From Acanthococcus lagerstroemiae (Eukaryota > Arthropoda > Insecta > Hemiptera > Eriococcidae), in the NCBI GenBank assembly GCA_031841125.1, contig CM063106.1, positions 1,612,001 to 1,676,000 of the forward strand: a DNA stretch of 64,000 bases, given 5' to 3'. Below are positions 24,401 through 34,700 of the stretch, piece by piece. Position 1 is the stretch's first letter, and every line of letters begins with the position of its first letter. The translations under genes were made by a program, and so were the position numbers. The notes beneath the pieces are model-generated. The model did no database searches and was not told where the DNA came from. It saw only the letters and a list, made by a program, of their open reading frames with translations.

Positions 24401-25520
24401 CTTTCTTTTACAACACGACTTTTATCCGTTCACGGTAGTGATAATGTAACACACTTGTGCGAAGCCATCTCACAATCTCACACAATTACATAAAAAAGAC
24501 AGCCCAAAGAGAAAGAAAAATCTGGGGCTAATTACTAGAAGTGAGAATCGCGCCTTGTGACATTATTTTTAGGTACCTATGTAATTTGAAAACTCGTTCT
24601 AACAACTGCGAGTAGTTTGTACCCACTCACACGATTCACGACCCCGCTAGTTGAAATTCGTATAGGACCAGATGCGCGTATACCTATGCCGAAATTTGGT
24701 GACTGGTAGAGGGATATACTCGTAGATGTGCATGTAGATTGATTTCTTAGAAAATTGTTTTATTCTTAATGAATTAATTAATAACATATTTTAAGTAACA
24801 CTGTTTACAGTGAATTTGCAGAGTTTTCAGTAATCATTAGGAAAATGGTCCATTTTTCGATTGTAATCAGACTTGTTCAGAGCACAGCAGAGAACTCTTT
24901 AGAGCTACGCTGAAACTTTTTGAAACTTGTCAAGACTACGTATTTTATCAGATTTATGCTCAACATTGGGTGTCGCAATCTTGCGAGACTTTCAAAAAAG
25001 TGGTACATCTATTTTAGAAAATGAAACCGGTGCGGTAATAGTCAACAACTATGTCCGACCGTACCTACTACCTACTAACTGTCGTTCGCTAAAACAAAGC
25101 ACATCCGTCTCTTCATACAAATTTTGTTAACAAAAGGTGAAATAAAATCGATCACAGAGCAAACTTTGTACTCGGGGGTAAAGCGGGAGAAGGAGGACAT
25201 AATTAAGATACTGTACCTATCTGAAATAAGTATATGTACTTGTACTGTACTATTCGTATAATGCGGTTTACAGACACAATATGATTCGAAGCGCGACTGA
25301 GGAGGTCCAAAGGACATTATCAGTTTTCACCGAGCAAATCACTGGCTCGACGAAATTTCCACATTATTCGATGAAGCACATAGGTAGTATCTAATATGTA
25401 GTTTATTCGTTAATAAAGCGGATAAAAATTTAGTGTCCTTACCTCGTATGCCCGAAATAATAAGTATAATTCTCTCGGTTTCGCATCCATTGGTAAGCCA
25501 CTGACAAACAGCGTTCGAAC
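852..25520 (-). CDS. cpo: couch potato / MEC-8 / RBPMS-family RNA-binding protein, 3' part of a spliced gene
   Basis: Seven minus-strand exons join in phase (78, 54, 63, 136, 140, 218 and about 178 nt) into about 289 residues. RRM1 comes from the first four exons, with RNP2 LFVSGL and RNP1 VGFVTF, and ends in the family signature [16 protein letters not shown] His/Pro/Ala-rich linker follows ([19 protein letters not shown]). RRM2 spans the last two exons, with RNP2 LFVANL and RNP1 VAFVEF. In this family the RRMs bind short CAC-type RNA motifs, and members act in splicing and RNA localisation; Drosophila couch potato acts in the nervous system and diapause. Two RRMs match the layout of nematode MEC-8. 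The N-terminal exon(s) are missing: RRM1 begins directly at VRTLF, so coding exon(s) must lie at higher coordinates. The 3' boundary at 852 is uncertain. The long introns are full of transposons. The family call is very secure; the exact orthology name is slightly less so. Confidence 0.93.
1030..5207 (-). other. intron between the two RRM2 exons
   Basis: The flanking exons join in phase across this 4.2-kb intron. Contents are AT-rich unique-looking sequence, a GA/GC/CA microsatellite at 3365-3419, a poly-T tract near 4082-4103 and many GTAGGTA-type short motifs at 4480-5040. No other gene or RNA was recognised. Confidence 0.85.
3365..3419. repeat. compound microsatellite (GA)n(GC)n(CA)n
   Basis: Runs of GA, then GC (about nine units), then CA with GCAC interruptions. 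The alternating GC/CA part has Z-DNA potential. Confidence 0.95.
5208..5425 (-). CDS. cpo: cpo-like exon: linker and start of RRM2
   Basis: A 218-nt exon, phase 0 at its start (acceptor ATTTTACAG followed by CCCCCGCTG), ending with AG of a Ser codon before donor GTATGTG. It encodes a Pro/Ala/Ser/His-rich linker ([20 protein letters not shown] onwards) and the start of RRM2: [20 protein letters not shown] followed by IFN. LFVANL is RNP2 of RRM2. [10 protein letters not shown] is the form found in the second RRM of MEC-8-type proteins. The preceding exon joins it as HPQVP-PPLSMP. Confidence 0.94.
5546..5664. repeat. degenerate TACTG-type pentanucleotide tract
   Basis: About 120 bp built from variants of ACTGT, ACTGA, TACTA and TACGG. 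A related pentameric tract (ATACC/GTACC) lies at 34981-35020. Confidence 0.85.
7307..7459. mobile_element. foldback MITE, about 150 bp
   Basis: The left end (GAGAAGTCGCACCATAGGG, then AAACATGTAGTAACGCGC) is repeated inverted at the right end with a few substitutions. The inverted arms are about 45 bp around a short centre. No target duplication was defined. Confidence 0.75.
9667..9684 (-). other. candidate alternative 3' coding tail (V-R-S-Y-L-stop)
   Basis: If exon 9685-9824 is not spliced at its GTACGT donor, translation adds Val-Arg-Ser-Tyr-Leu and stops at TGA 9667-9669. This would end the protein after RRM1 and the linker, giving a one-RRM isoform like the classical Drosophila couch potato or vertebrate RBPMS layout. 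I saw no definite poly(A) signal immediately after it. This is inference from reading frame and family architecture. Confidence 0.35.
9685..9824 (-). CDS. cpo: cpo-like exon: His/Pro/Ala-rich linker
   Basis: A 140-nt exon that begins with two bases completing the His codon after acceptor TTTTACAG and ends in phase 0 before the strong donor GTACGT. It encodes [20 protein letters not shown], then [10 protein letters not shown] and [16 protein letters not shown]. The [13 protein letters not shown] and [12 protein letters not shown] strings are recognisable couch potato / RBPMS linker sequence. If the donor is not used, the frame reads V-R-S-Y-L and stops (TGA at 9667-9669). That is a plausible alternative terminal exon giving a one-RRM isoform. 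An upstream donor at CAG followed by GTCCCC is also in phase but weaker. Confidence 0.92.
11103..11282. mobile_element. foldback MITE with TATTCTCGAAAAGTTGTTA ends
   Basis: A 180-bp element whose two ends are inverted copies of TATTCTCGAAAAGTTGTTA. The interior is rich in GTTGTTA and TAACAAC strings that extend the self-complementarity. Confidence 0.8.
12391..12440. repeat. (CT)n microsatellite
   Basis: About 25 uninterrupted CT units, followed by a run of C. Confidence 0.97.
13785..14200. repeat. GAATTC/GGATTC-rich degenerate repeat tract
   Basis: About 400 bp dominated by short palindromic variants of GAATTCG, GATTCTG and GAATCC. At least ten GAATTC hexamers fall in this stretch. It lies just left of the hAT element. 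The 69-codon frame across it is an effect of the repeat. Confidence 0.75.
14264..15281 (+). mobile_element. hAT DNA transposon, internally deleted
   Basis: A 1,018-bp element flanked by a perfect 8-bp target duplication GTACTAGT (14256-14263 and 15282-15289). Its terminal inverted repeats are CAGCGGTGCTGTGA, 14 bp perfect. The 8-bp duplication and CAG...CTG ends are the hAT signature. It encodes only the C-terminal part of a transposase, so it would depend on a full-length relative. The perfect duplication suggests a fairly recent insertion into the cpo-like intron. Confidence 0.93.
14509..15102 (+). CDS. hAT transposase C-terminal fragment (dimerisation domain)
   Basis: An open frame of 197 codons inside the hAT element. 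Residues 55-95 are a Lys/Glu/Asp-rich acidic stretch. About residues 120-170 carry the hAT C-terminal dimerisation signature, seen as [19 protein letters not shown] followed by RSTM; related ZMYM1-like proteins have SERSFSKLKIIKNYLRSTM. The normal DDE catalytic core and BED finger are absent, so the product cannot be an active transposase; the first Met may not be a real start. The frame is still intact, which fits a young deletion derivative. Domestication is possible but unsupported. Confidence 0.85.
   Translation: MQIFHHENLMKENYTTEAQSLCQYYNIDSDAIKRELEEFKVIYKSMEKDIDVSDLLPIPKVKKGRGEEIQVEQELEEKEEQQTDEDDADEEAENVEFFILRGFIKPFRLLAQLSSFSNLSVLYKILVSLAVTSCSAERALSKEKIIKCPMRSTMLDEWMSAMMILAAEKDVLDTISNVEIIDKLAEKSFAYEALIKK
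15546..15862. mobile_element. hAT-like MITE with CAGTGGCGTACGCA ends
   Basis: A 317-bp element with inverted ends CAGTGGCGTACGCA. The interior has G-rich then C-rich blocks near the ends and a long T tract. No clean 8-bp target duplication is seen, so the flanks may have decayed. The end sequence groups it with the elements at 17684 and 22080. Confidence 0.8.
16004..16383 (+). repeat. four dispersed copies of GTCTTTCGGCAT
   Basis: Perfect or near copies at 16004-16015, 16188-16199, 16346-16357 (CGACGT variant) and 16372-16383. No surrounding open frame or terminal repeat was recognised. Confidence 0.6.
17684..17910. mobile_element. hAT-like MITE with CAGTGGC(G/A)TAGCCA ends
   Basis: A 227-bp element whose ends are inverted copies of CAGTGGCGTAGCCA with one or two mismatches. 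The flanks AATGAGAT and AATGAGAC match at 7 of 8 bases as a target duplication. C and G homopolymer blocks lie just inside each end. No coding capacity. Confidence 0.88.
18877..18998. mobile_element. GGTAAC-rich MITE, short copy
   Basis: The ends resemble CC(A/G)ATGC(G)CAAAATC inverted. The interior is packed with GGTAAC and GTTACC words, including the palindrome GTTACCCGGGTAAC. It is the same family as the copies at 26017-26679. Confidence 0.7.
20639..20774 (-). CDS. cpo: cpo-like exon: end of RRM1 and start of linker
   Basis: A 136-nt exon that starts in phase 0 after ACAGCAG and ends with one base of a codon before GTAAGTAT. It encodes [20 protein letters not shown], then TKVSKPKP and a Thr/Asn-rich stretch ending [22 protein letters not shown] is the family's signature end of RRM1 (beta-4). 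The single final C joins AT of the next exon to make His, giving HPLTGHLG as I recall it from insect couch potato proteins. Reading on into the intron gives a short non-conserved tail that stops near 20547. Confidence 0.95.
21812..21874 (-). CDS. cpo: cpo-like exon: RRM1 RNP1 strand
   Basis: A 21-codon exon, phase 0 on both sides, encoding [20 protein letters not shown] plus Q. It holds RNP1 (VGFVTF, the beta-3 strand whose aromatic residues stack on RNA bases) and helix 2 of RRM1. The acceptor is TTTTATAG followed by CCGGTCGG, and the donor is CAG followed by GTGTGTT. It continues exactly from KTAS of the preceding exon to give the usual S-PVGFVTF string. Confidence 0.94.
22080..22357. mobile_element. 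hAT-like MITE with CAGTGGCGGATCTA ends
   Basis: A 278-bp element with inverted ends CAGTGGCGGATCTA. The flanks TTAGTAAT and ATGGTAAT match at 6 of 8 bases. G-rich and C-rich blocks lie inside the ends, as in its relatives at 15546 and 17684. No coding capacity. Confidence 0.83.
22586..22639 (-). CDS. cpo: cpo-like exon: RRM1 middle
   Basis: An 18-codon exon reading [18 protein letters not shown] in phase 0 at both ends. The acceptor is TTTGTAG followed by GGTTATG, and the donor is TCG followed by GTACGTA. It supplies the beta-2/beta-3 approach of RRM1. [14 protein letters not shown] is diagnostic of the couch potato / RBPMS family. The exon is far below ORF-finder size and was found by splicing logic plus family recognition. 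Confidence 0.93.
22640..25442 (-). other. intron between the first two RRM1 exons in the window
   Basis: 2.8 kb of AT-rich sequence with many TAGGTACCTA-type motifs near its start (22683-22800). A TATAAAAGG string occurs near 23014 without a supported transcript. No gene recognised. Confidence 0.8.
25443..25520 (-). CDS. cpo: cpo-like exon: start of RRM1 (RNP2)
   Basis: This exon encodes 26 residues starting [18 protein letters not shown] and ending LLFRAYE. It supplies beta-1 (RNP2, LFVSGL) and helix 1 of RRM1. The acceptor is TTTTTCAG followed by GTTCGAACG, and the donor is GAG followed by GTAAGG. Both junctions are in phase 0. The longer open frames across this stretch are in other frames. 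The [17 protein letters not shown] string is nearly invariant in couch potato, MEC-8 and RBPMS proteins, so the identification is firm. The preceding exon, which should carry the initiator, was not recognised. Confidence 0.95.
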
Positions 25521-25730
25521 CTGAAAAATTGGATGCCCGTGTTAACAAATCAAATAATATACGTAGGTACATACCTACATGGGAGAAACAAAGTAGACAC
25601 ACGTATATACGACGTCATCGAACGTAAGAATTTAAATGTTATATTATTCCAAAAATCTCAAATAGGTTTTATGATTAGTTCTCGGCTATTTCAGAAGGTA
25701 GTGGGAGCAAATTAGTGCACTTTGGTACAA

Positions 25731-25833
25731 GTGCGAAAAAGTTCACTTTTTGCATCGAGCGTGCATTCTGACGCCGCACGAATGAAAGGCGAGAGTGGAA
25801 AATGACATACGAGTGCAAAAAGCCTTTTCGCAC
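25731..25833. mobile_element. small foldback repeat near RRM1 exon
   Basis: The left end GTGCGAAAAAGTTCACTTTTTGC is mirrored by TGCAAAAAGCCTTTTCGCAC at the right end, about 100 bp apart. Self-complementary, non-coding. Confidence 0.55.
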
Positions 25834-26016
25834 GCGCGCGTCGATCGCTGTTTTTTCAAGTAATACATAAAAAATATGAATTACGCGATATTGAGCCAGA
25901 CCCACTGAGATTCGCGACGATAACTTACACTAATAATTTAGGTAGCAGTGAGAAAACGACCCGAAGCGTGCAAAAATATTATACTCTGATACGAGGGCGG
26001 AAAAACTCTTTCCGTA

Positions 26017-26679
26017 CCCGATGCGCAAAATCCCACAAGTTACCCACGTAACTACAGAGGAACAAGGGTAACTACAGGAGAACGAAGGTAATCTAAGGGT
26101 AACCGAGGGTAACAAATGGGTAATGTGGCGATACTCGCTTATAAAGTTTGTTACAGTTACAGATATAAGACGTTGCATAATATTGGGTAATTACCGCTTC
26201 GTTTTGATTGGAATAATATGTACTAGTTACCAACTGTATTGGTTTCGTGCTTTATTGCAGTTTTTTGATGGAGTCTGCCGACCTTTACTTCTCCGCTCTC
26301 GCTGCATCTCGTTTCGGCTGAGAAATCGCTGTGAACATTAGGGGCTGGCGCGCTGTGAACCGGTTTGTGGCTGCGGCGACAACTCGCTGAAGTACGCTCC
26401 CCAACTGGCCGGCGGTACTGAGCGGAGTTCAGGGGTCATTCACGGGGACCAGCCCCCGTAGTGGTCGACCGTATCCACGGTCCCACAGGTAACTTTTCCG
26501 TCGCGGGTAACCAGAGGGTAACTAACTGCGTAGTATCCCGCCAGTTACCCGGGTAACTAAAGGGGAATAAGGGTAACTACAGAGGAACAAGGGCAATCTG
26601 AGCGTGATTCGAGGATAATTCGTGGGTAACTTTTCCGCGGGTAACTGTGTAACTAGAGGTTAACCGATTGCGCATCGGG
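26017..26679. mobile_element. GGTAAC-rich MITE, tandem copies with an internal insertion
   Basis: The outer ends are inverted copies of CCCGATGCGCAA. The left portion (26017 to about 26120) and the middle (about 26486-26535) look like one copy split by about 365 bp of unrelated, GC-richer sequence. A second copy follows at about 26540-26679, sharing AGTTACCCGGGTAACTA and ACTTTTCCGCGGGTAACT with the copy at 18877. No coding capacity was recognised. Confidence 0.65.
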
Positions 26680-27068
26680 TACGTATATCACACGATACTT
26701 TTTCAGCGAATACATAAACCGGCGATTTTGAGCACTTTCAGATCAATAAATTAAGGTAACTAACTCTGCATAAATTACTGTCATTTCATACAATACACTG
26801 TTTTACCAAAGTTGTTGCTTGAGCGTACGGAGAAAAGGTAGCGTGTTAAAATAGGCAGTTTTTCATAGTCTCACTGTACTTTCTGCTCGCTCCTCTTTTT
26901 TTTCTCTTTTTTTTTTCTGCATGTTCAAAAATCTTTTGCACATTAGGTATTTACGAACTGTTTACCCAAAAGATATACGTTTTGCATCTGTTCAGCGTGC
27001 AAAAAATCGCGTTTTCGTGCATCATTTTTTTTGACTTTTTTGACTGATGCATACAAAGGTGATTTTCC

Positions 27069-27543
27069 GCACGCAAAACAAACAGAAAACGTAGCAGTAC
27101 TTATAAAAACTGTGCAAAAAATACTCAAGCAGTACGTAAAATCTCCGACTAAGAAAAAAGAACAGAGAGAGATGCAAGAAATAACGCCACGTTTACTCGT
27201 TAGCGTTTGCTTTCTTGAAGACATGTTTTAAAAGTGTTCAAAATCGTGTATTGTTTATGCATTAGATAAAAGAAATAGAGTTTGATACTCGCATAAAAAA
27301 ACTTTCTGTACTCACTTTCGACACACGCGTCTAAATTTATGGCCGCTGCAAAAAGCTCGCCTTTTACCGCTTATATCAATATATACTATTTCGCACATGT
27401 ATCAAAATATTCTATTTTTATGCGTCGATCAAAAGGGGAAAAAAAGTACATTTTGAAAATTTTACGCACTGCTGGAGTGTTTTTGCACAGTTTTTAAAAC
27501 GGTAGCAAAAATGCTGCTACGTTTTCTGTCTGTTTTGCATGCG
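27069..27543. mobile_element. inverted repeat element of about 475 bp
   Basis: The left arm (CGCACGCAAAACAAACAG, then AAAACGTAGCAG and ACTGTGCAAAAA) is repeated inverted at 27481-27543 with a few changes. The interior has further GTGCAAAA words. No transposase; likely a foldback or MITE. Confidence 0.6.
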
Positions 27544-30500
27544 AAAAGTTGCAGTTTTTGCGCGTTAGTTAAAAAATACATTTATGCTACTCGAGTGTAG
27601 ACCTAGGTATTAGGTATACGTACATAATATTATGTATATATATGTAGAATTTCGCCTCTACGAGTCAAATTCTCGGATTGTCGAACAGCGACAATCCACA
27701 ACCTGCCTTCGGTGACGGATGGTAGATAAACTACAAAACCGTCCACGTCTGATCATGCATCATAATAGTGTAATATCGATAAGTATTGTTAAGTAACAGG
27801 TAGTACGGTTGTTCCTCTCGAGAACGACCGAGTGTTCGATCGCTGTTAATTATAATATTATAAAGCAGTATACATTCGACTGTCTGTCTTGTCGTACCGT
27901 CGACGAACTTGTATTTTCGATTCTCGTTGATTTGCGAGCATCAATAAATGATATTTTTCGAAAGATTGTGACAGTTCGTTATTCAGTCTTACATATATGT
28001 ATACGATTTTACAATATCCAAGTTTCTACTCATAAAAATGTCAAATAGGAGACACGTTTTTCCAAGAATATGCAGCTGCATCTGGTAAATCGTGTTTTAA
28101 CCTTTTTTAAGATTTTCATTTACGTAGGTACTCGTTTCTTTTTATTTTAATTATTTGGAACAACAACTTCGAGAAATGGATTTGTCAACCGGAGGAAATT
28201 TTTAAAATAAAATCACAATAATATCGACCAATTTTTTATTTCCCCCGTATTTTCAAGACCGAACAATTGAAAGTAAAATGTATAATGATCCTCGAGTAAG
28301 CACATACACGACTCTTTAAAGAAAGAAAGGAAGGAAGAAAAAAGACCTATAAAAATAAAGAATCAATTTGTTATGAACGAGAAACTGCTGAACTTATAAC
28401 ACATACGGTTACCACTACCTAATTCTTTCATTATTTATCCATTGTCAGGTCGTTCGTACAGAGTAACTACGAGCTTAGTTCAGAAACGATTTTTTAGCTT
28501 TTATCCTGTCAAGGTACACTTGTCGCCACTTCAAACGCAACCCTTCCTTCATCTTCATTCGAAGCCGCCCTTCTGTAGCGCGTTACCATTTATTTTTCCT
28601 CTATTCCTTCCTTCTTTTTTATCATTCAAGTTTTGTTTAAGCAACCAGAGATATGATATAATAATGTAATACGCTCGTAAGTAGATCTACTTTACATATA
28701 GGGTGTAGGTACCAATGGGCAGCAGAATGAATGCAGCATCAGACGCGAGCCGAGCGGTTCGTTGATGTTGCAACAGAGCGGGCGTACAGCGCAGGTTATA
28801 TTTGAATAATTAATTATTTGATTTGTTTTACCAACGCTACGTATTCTATGGGGGGAAAAAATTCTGCTGTAGCCTACTATTACTCATATTTCTGTGGAAA
28901 CCTAACTGAAAACGAAAAATAAGAATTTATTCGCATATTCGTTACAAGTCCGAAGTGAAGAAGCGCCCACCACGGCGCCAGTATTTTCCATCGTCAGGTA
29001 CACGCTTTCGTTTTTGTCTTCAAGTTTTTTTGTTTTTTTTCGACGTTTTTCCTCAGTAGGAACTCGTTTGGTGGACTACTAGCTTCGCTTATCGTTCAAG
29101 GAATGACAGGGGCAACAAACAAGAATGGAAATCTAACCCCATTTTGGGCTCTGGATTGATGATGTCTCTCTATATTATACTCTTCAACTGTAACAATGAA
29201 AGATAGAGCTACGAAAGCGTCGCGAACTGGTCGCGGGCACTGCGAGGAAAGAAAAGAGTCGCCACGAAACAAATGGGCTAATTACATTATAGATCTTGAG
29301 ATCTCGAAATTGCCTGCGGACTGCTTTGCGAGCTCAGGCAAAGTTATATTACAAAACTGAGAATACAACTCACCGCAACATATCGTGCATTCCTAATGTC
29401 ACCCCATTTTTCTTGTAATGTTAGCATTTTAGCCGTTTCGTTTCGCGAGTTAGAATTGGTCGTATGTACATTCTAGAGCGAACTGATGATCGTCCTTTCA
29501 CCACCATTCGTGGTTTTACAGCCGTATTTTGTGCCTGGACTTAATCATTGAAGAGGTATAACTTGCACGAGATTCTCAATGGCGAAAGATGGAAAAAACC
29601 GAGTGAGAAAAGAGTAGACAAGGATTGCGAAAAACCGTTTTAAGTTGTTAACAGTCCAATACGCGTAAAATGGGGTACATTCGAGAAAATAACTGAGAAG
29701 AATCAAAGGCCAACCAACGGACTTTGAAATCTAGCGGCGCTGGAGTTCTTACCGTTACTTGTCCCTTCACGGTCCAGAGGAGACCTCGAATTCGATCGAC
29801 TTCGTCCCTTCGTCGTACTAAATACCCCTTGTAAGTTTTGTCCATGTAATATCTAGTCTAATTTTCTGGGGGAAAATTGGGAGAATTTTCTTAATTTTTT
29901 AGTTTATTCGTTCAATTCAACGAGATTAGAAGGAGTTGATGAATGAGTCAGACTGGAGATGTTATTTCCAGAATACAGAAAAAAAAGAAGAAAAAAATAT
30001 GGTTAATCTACTCGAAGAAGAATTATTTTCAGGCATGTGTTTGCTGTTCTAAATGTGTGAAAACGATAAAAGAATAAACTTTGAATATTCTTACCGGGTT
30101 CGGCTTATATTTTTTGTTTCGTCACCACAAAAGTCGTAAAATGGGCTCTAGAAATTCAAAATAACGCCGCATGAAGCATCAGTACAACTCAGGCTTGATG
30201 GAGGGGGGGGGGAGGGTGTTTTCGTTTTTGCGATGATCTGCATACAAAAGCAGACGTGATATTACTAACCACTCGGATTCCTTTTCTCAATGCTCAAAAT
30301 TTATTGTACGTAAGTATAATTAGATATACTTCAGCGGATGTTATCTTTATCCCTTGGTATTTGGTCTCACGCTCACAACTCTGCCTACGATAGGTAATAG
30401 ATATTTGCGACTTTGCAACATAGGTACAAAGGATGGCGAGGGAAAAAACGATTCCCACTCTAATTTTATGTTTGCTCGTTTCTTCTCTTTTAGTAGGTAC

Positions 30501-31688
30501 GCTCGGAATTTTTTGAGTATTTTACAAAAAAGAATGCGGGATTTCTTCGCTACCATATTAGCTCGGTACCTATACATATTCATGTACATAGGATTACTCG
30601 TACAAAGAAAGAAGCACATCGGTAACTAATTCGGGAATGAATACACGCACACACTTTTCTCGATGTAAAAAGCAGGAACCACGTCGAGTTTGAAAATGAC
30701 TTCAATAATACGTATTTTCATCCCTTGTACGTTAATCGATAACAACGTGTTAGTAAGCTCGTATAAAATCGGACAAAAGCTCTTGATCACAATCATCAAA
30801 GAACAACAACTAACGACTTCTGGTTCGCGCTATTTTGATCATAAAACTTTCGTCTTAGCGCGCCTTCCATTCCCAGACCTGCAGCAAGGGGTACCTATAT
30901 TGCTGAACGTAAAAGAAAATTGCGAATATCCGTTTTGTTCCGGATTAAATATTTTCATTGTCTCGTATACTTACGAGTTGAATATCAATCTAATTGCCTT
31001 CTCCCGTCCCTTCCAGGTTCTTGTACGATTTCCTGGAATTTATTTCATAAATATTCGCCTCATTCGTATTATGTTTTGATAGTTACGTAGCCGAAGTTGG
31101 GCAGAAATAATGCTATACGAGGTAAGATTTTCATCAAATAACAGATTTGTCCCTGTAGTTTTTCAAATTCAAGTTAGACGAACCACTTACGATGTTTCTT
31201 TCTCCATATCGTTGAGGGAGAGGGGCGAAGTGTTAGTCCGGTTTTCAATACATGTTATACAAATGTAGAGGTAATTTTCGTGTTCGTTATATTATTTGCG
31301 AGTAGAAATGGAAAACCCTCGACGTTCAGTTGGTAGCAACACAACTTCTTCATCCGATGGAAACCTGAAGCGGTTATCGTTCTTGTCGACGAGACATCTG
31401 TTTTATAATACATAATAATAATAATATGTTGCGAGTCGAATGTGACATTAACATTAAACTCGTTTAACTAATATTAGGTATGAAGATATTTATTAAATGT
31501 GGAATTCGTGGAAAAGGGTTCACAGTGAGATATGACGGCGGATTATCAGAAATAAACGAAAAAAATCCCACTACTGTACACCTTTTTGTCGGTGTTATTT
31601 GTCTTACTAATATAAAACCCCCATTTTCATAAAACTTGGCTGTTCTCTGTTTCGCATTATGTCTGTTTTAACGAGGGCAGATACCTAG

Positions 31689-31689
<1 letters not shown>

Positions 31690-31752
<63 letters not shown>
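31690..31752. repeat. (GT)n microsatellite
   Basis: About 31 uninterrupted GT units. Confidence 0.97.
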
Positions 31753-31754
<2 letters not shown>

Positions 31755-34700
31755 CTGCAAATGTTGAATTCAAGCAAATTACCCGACGCAACGTTCGAAG
31801 CCGAAACAAATTTCAGCAACCCGCGTGTTATTCTAAATGTTAAGTATCTATCTAGATACATTTCGTTAGGTAAATTTTCTATATTTTTTACGGTCTTATT
31901 TTTGGCCGAAGTGCAGTTGTAAAGGTCAGCCGAATCATAACAAAATAGAACCGAGGAGAGCGAAGCGAGCAGAGGTTCGACAAACGCGGGAACAGAGCTG
32001 ATAAGATCGAGCATTTTTAAAGAATTCGGCGTGGTACCTAATTGTAATGAAACCTTATAAAATAAAAAGTCGGTATACTATACTACCTATTTATACATTC
32101 GAATGCACGTAACGTGTACCACCTACATACAATAACAAAATGACGGAAGGCAGTTTTGCTGTAAATTAACTTGACTCTTCGTCAACATGTGAAATTCTAA
32201 TGACAAGATGCGGCGGTGCGAATTTTTCCCGAGTAAAATGTGACGCGGCTATCGAAAAGCTAAAACAACTTAAGAATCGTAATTTTACAGAAGAGAAAGT
32301 GAGGGGGGGGCATTGGCGAGGTGAGGATTTTTAGGGCTCCAGAACTTTATTTTCACGAGAACTTTTGTCTTCGTTGATTTCCATTATTGTCAGTGCGTTG
32401 TAGTTCATTGAAATGGCCGCAGTAAGGAAATGCAAATAATCTGTTTAGGCACCAACGTGAAAGCTCATCTTCCAACAGCCACATATGCGCCCCCATTTAC
32501 TGCGTAAATTACCATCGGTTACGAAGGTAACACATTCAGAGAAGAATCTTTCGTGATTTTGGGCCGAATATTGTTACAGCTATCGGACCATCGACAAAAA
32601 CTTTCGTTTTATCTCTGGTTATTTCTAAACTTTTTTTCTCTCAACATTAATATTTTACGAATATTTTCAAGAATTAGTAAAATCAAATTCTGTACCTGGA
32701 GAGAAACCTGTTTTTTTCGTTCACAACGAATTTTTGTCTTTTCCAGAAATGACAAAATGTCCTCGTGATGCATAAAAAGTTGTGGTAGTCGTATCTTTGG
32801 AAGAAGAAAGGTATTATTCGAAGTTGAGAAATAATTTAATAGAACGCGACTCTCGAACGAAAATTTTTGGAACTATCAACATCGAGAACAAGTGCATATT
32901 TGTCGCAGAAGGTGAAGGTTTGGTGTCCTCTGTTTTCCTGTTTGTCTATCTGTCTCACGCACTGGGTGGCTCGCTGACTATCGTCCATTGGGATGCATCT
33001 TGAAATAACAAGTCGGTACCGACAATTTTTTCGAATTTTCCAGCTAGTTATAGGCAAGTACCTAAAAAGGGAGTAACCAGAGGAGAGGGGCAGGCTCACC
33101 TTGAAAATCCGCCGGCTCAAGTCTGACATACCCACACAGAGAATTCGAATACGTGACGTTTAAACATCTAAGCCTATTTGAGTACTTGAATCCTGAACGC
33201 TAATGTAAGAGGCGAATTCGGAAAAAATTTAATTTGTAAAATGAAGGTATTTTATTGAAAGGAACTGAAAAAAGAAAAAGCATCAGTAATCAGATTATCA
33301 AAAATGTTCAATCTGATAATACAGTCGAGCTTTTGCACATTTGAGCGAAGCTATGAACTCACACTCTTTGTCCGAGTTGAGTCAGTTTGAATCGTTGGTA
33401 AAAGGTTGATTACTTTCCAGCTGGTTTGTAAACATTAGTAACCGTCAATTTAAGTTCAGCTAAGTAAACTACACACATATTCTTAAAGATTGTCCCCGAA
33501 TGACAAAAACGTAGCATAGCTCGACTGGCTAAGCTGTCAAACAATCGTAGCACGCATCTTTTAGCGTTATTGTTCAACGGGCGTTAAATGCTTCAAACAT
33601 AGCTCTTCTTCGAGATGGCAGCCGTATACCGTATTTAAAACAAATTATTGCTGAGATCCTTTTTGTTGGACGTAGTTTAGGGGGAAAAAAATAATAATAA
33701 TAACAAAGTACTTAAGATATTCCAACATTAGGTCCTGTTTTCTGAATCAAACATAATCCTAATTCCACAAGAAGGGTAGGGGCGATTAGGAACGGGTCAA
33801 TATTACCTGACTGAGTTCAAATTTTACACCCATTATTGTCAGAGAGTGAAAAACTAATAAAGAGGCAAAAGTGTGATAAAAAATTTAAAAAAAAAATAAA
33901 GTTGGTAGAATAAGGACCATCCTTGTGCGCATCAGATTAGGTAGATATATTTAGAGTTAATGCTATTGCTTCACGGGTGGGATGTTTATAACGTGAGGAA
34001 CTGTGATGTACAGAAGCAGATTTAATCGAATGAAGAAGACCGTACATAACTGAAAATCGCCTCATGAGGCAAGGCGAGGCGACGCGACGGAAAAGCGAAG
34101 GGACCTATCATCCAATTACTGAATGGAAGAAGAGATTGATAAATCACCTTTTAAGTAGTCGCCATCATCCTTCAGCAGCGCCGGTGGCATCGCATCGTCC
34201 GTGCTTTGCAGTGCTTTATCGTGTGATATGCGCATAAAGATGCAGCTAAGTCCACTGCTTATTGACCGCATTTACTTACTCGGCTATAGTTACGATGCTG
34301 ACTACTGTAGTTGAGTATCTAGTAGATCCACACAGGATGGAACTACGTTCGAGTACGATGCTGTACGATAGCTATACATACGAACGAGTACATACACATA
34401 TAACTGGTACCAGGTGAACAGAGTAGGTACTTAGGGTACCCTTCTTGTCGTAAGACAGAAGACTTGCATTTTATGTAATGTCGATACGGGATACGACGCC
34501 GTCATTAGGAAAACGCGTACAACCAACGGAGTAACAAATTTTCTAATTATGACAAGGTCATCGTACGTCTAATTCAAATAACTAGCCATAAATATGGCGT
34601 TTAAATTGGCTTTTTCGTTTGCAGCACACACGCACGCACACACATATACACACAGCTGGGGCCAGTGAGACGACGACGCTTTTCACCTTTATTGATATTA

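Noticed and set aside
30690..31079. 129-codon plus-strand open frame
   Set aside because: The composition is like translated AT-rich non-coding DNA and no domain was recognised.
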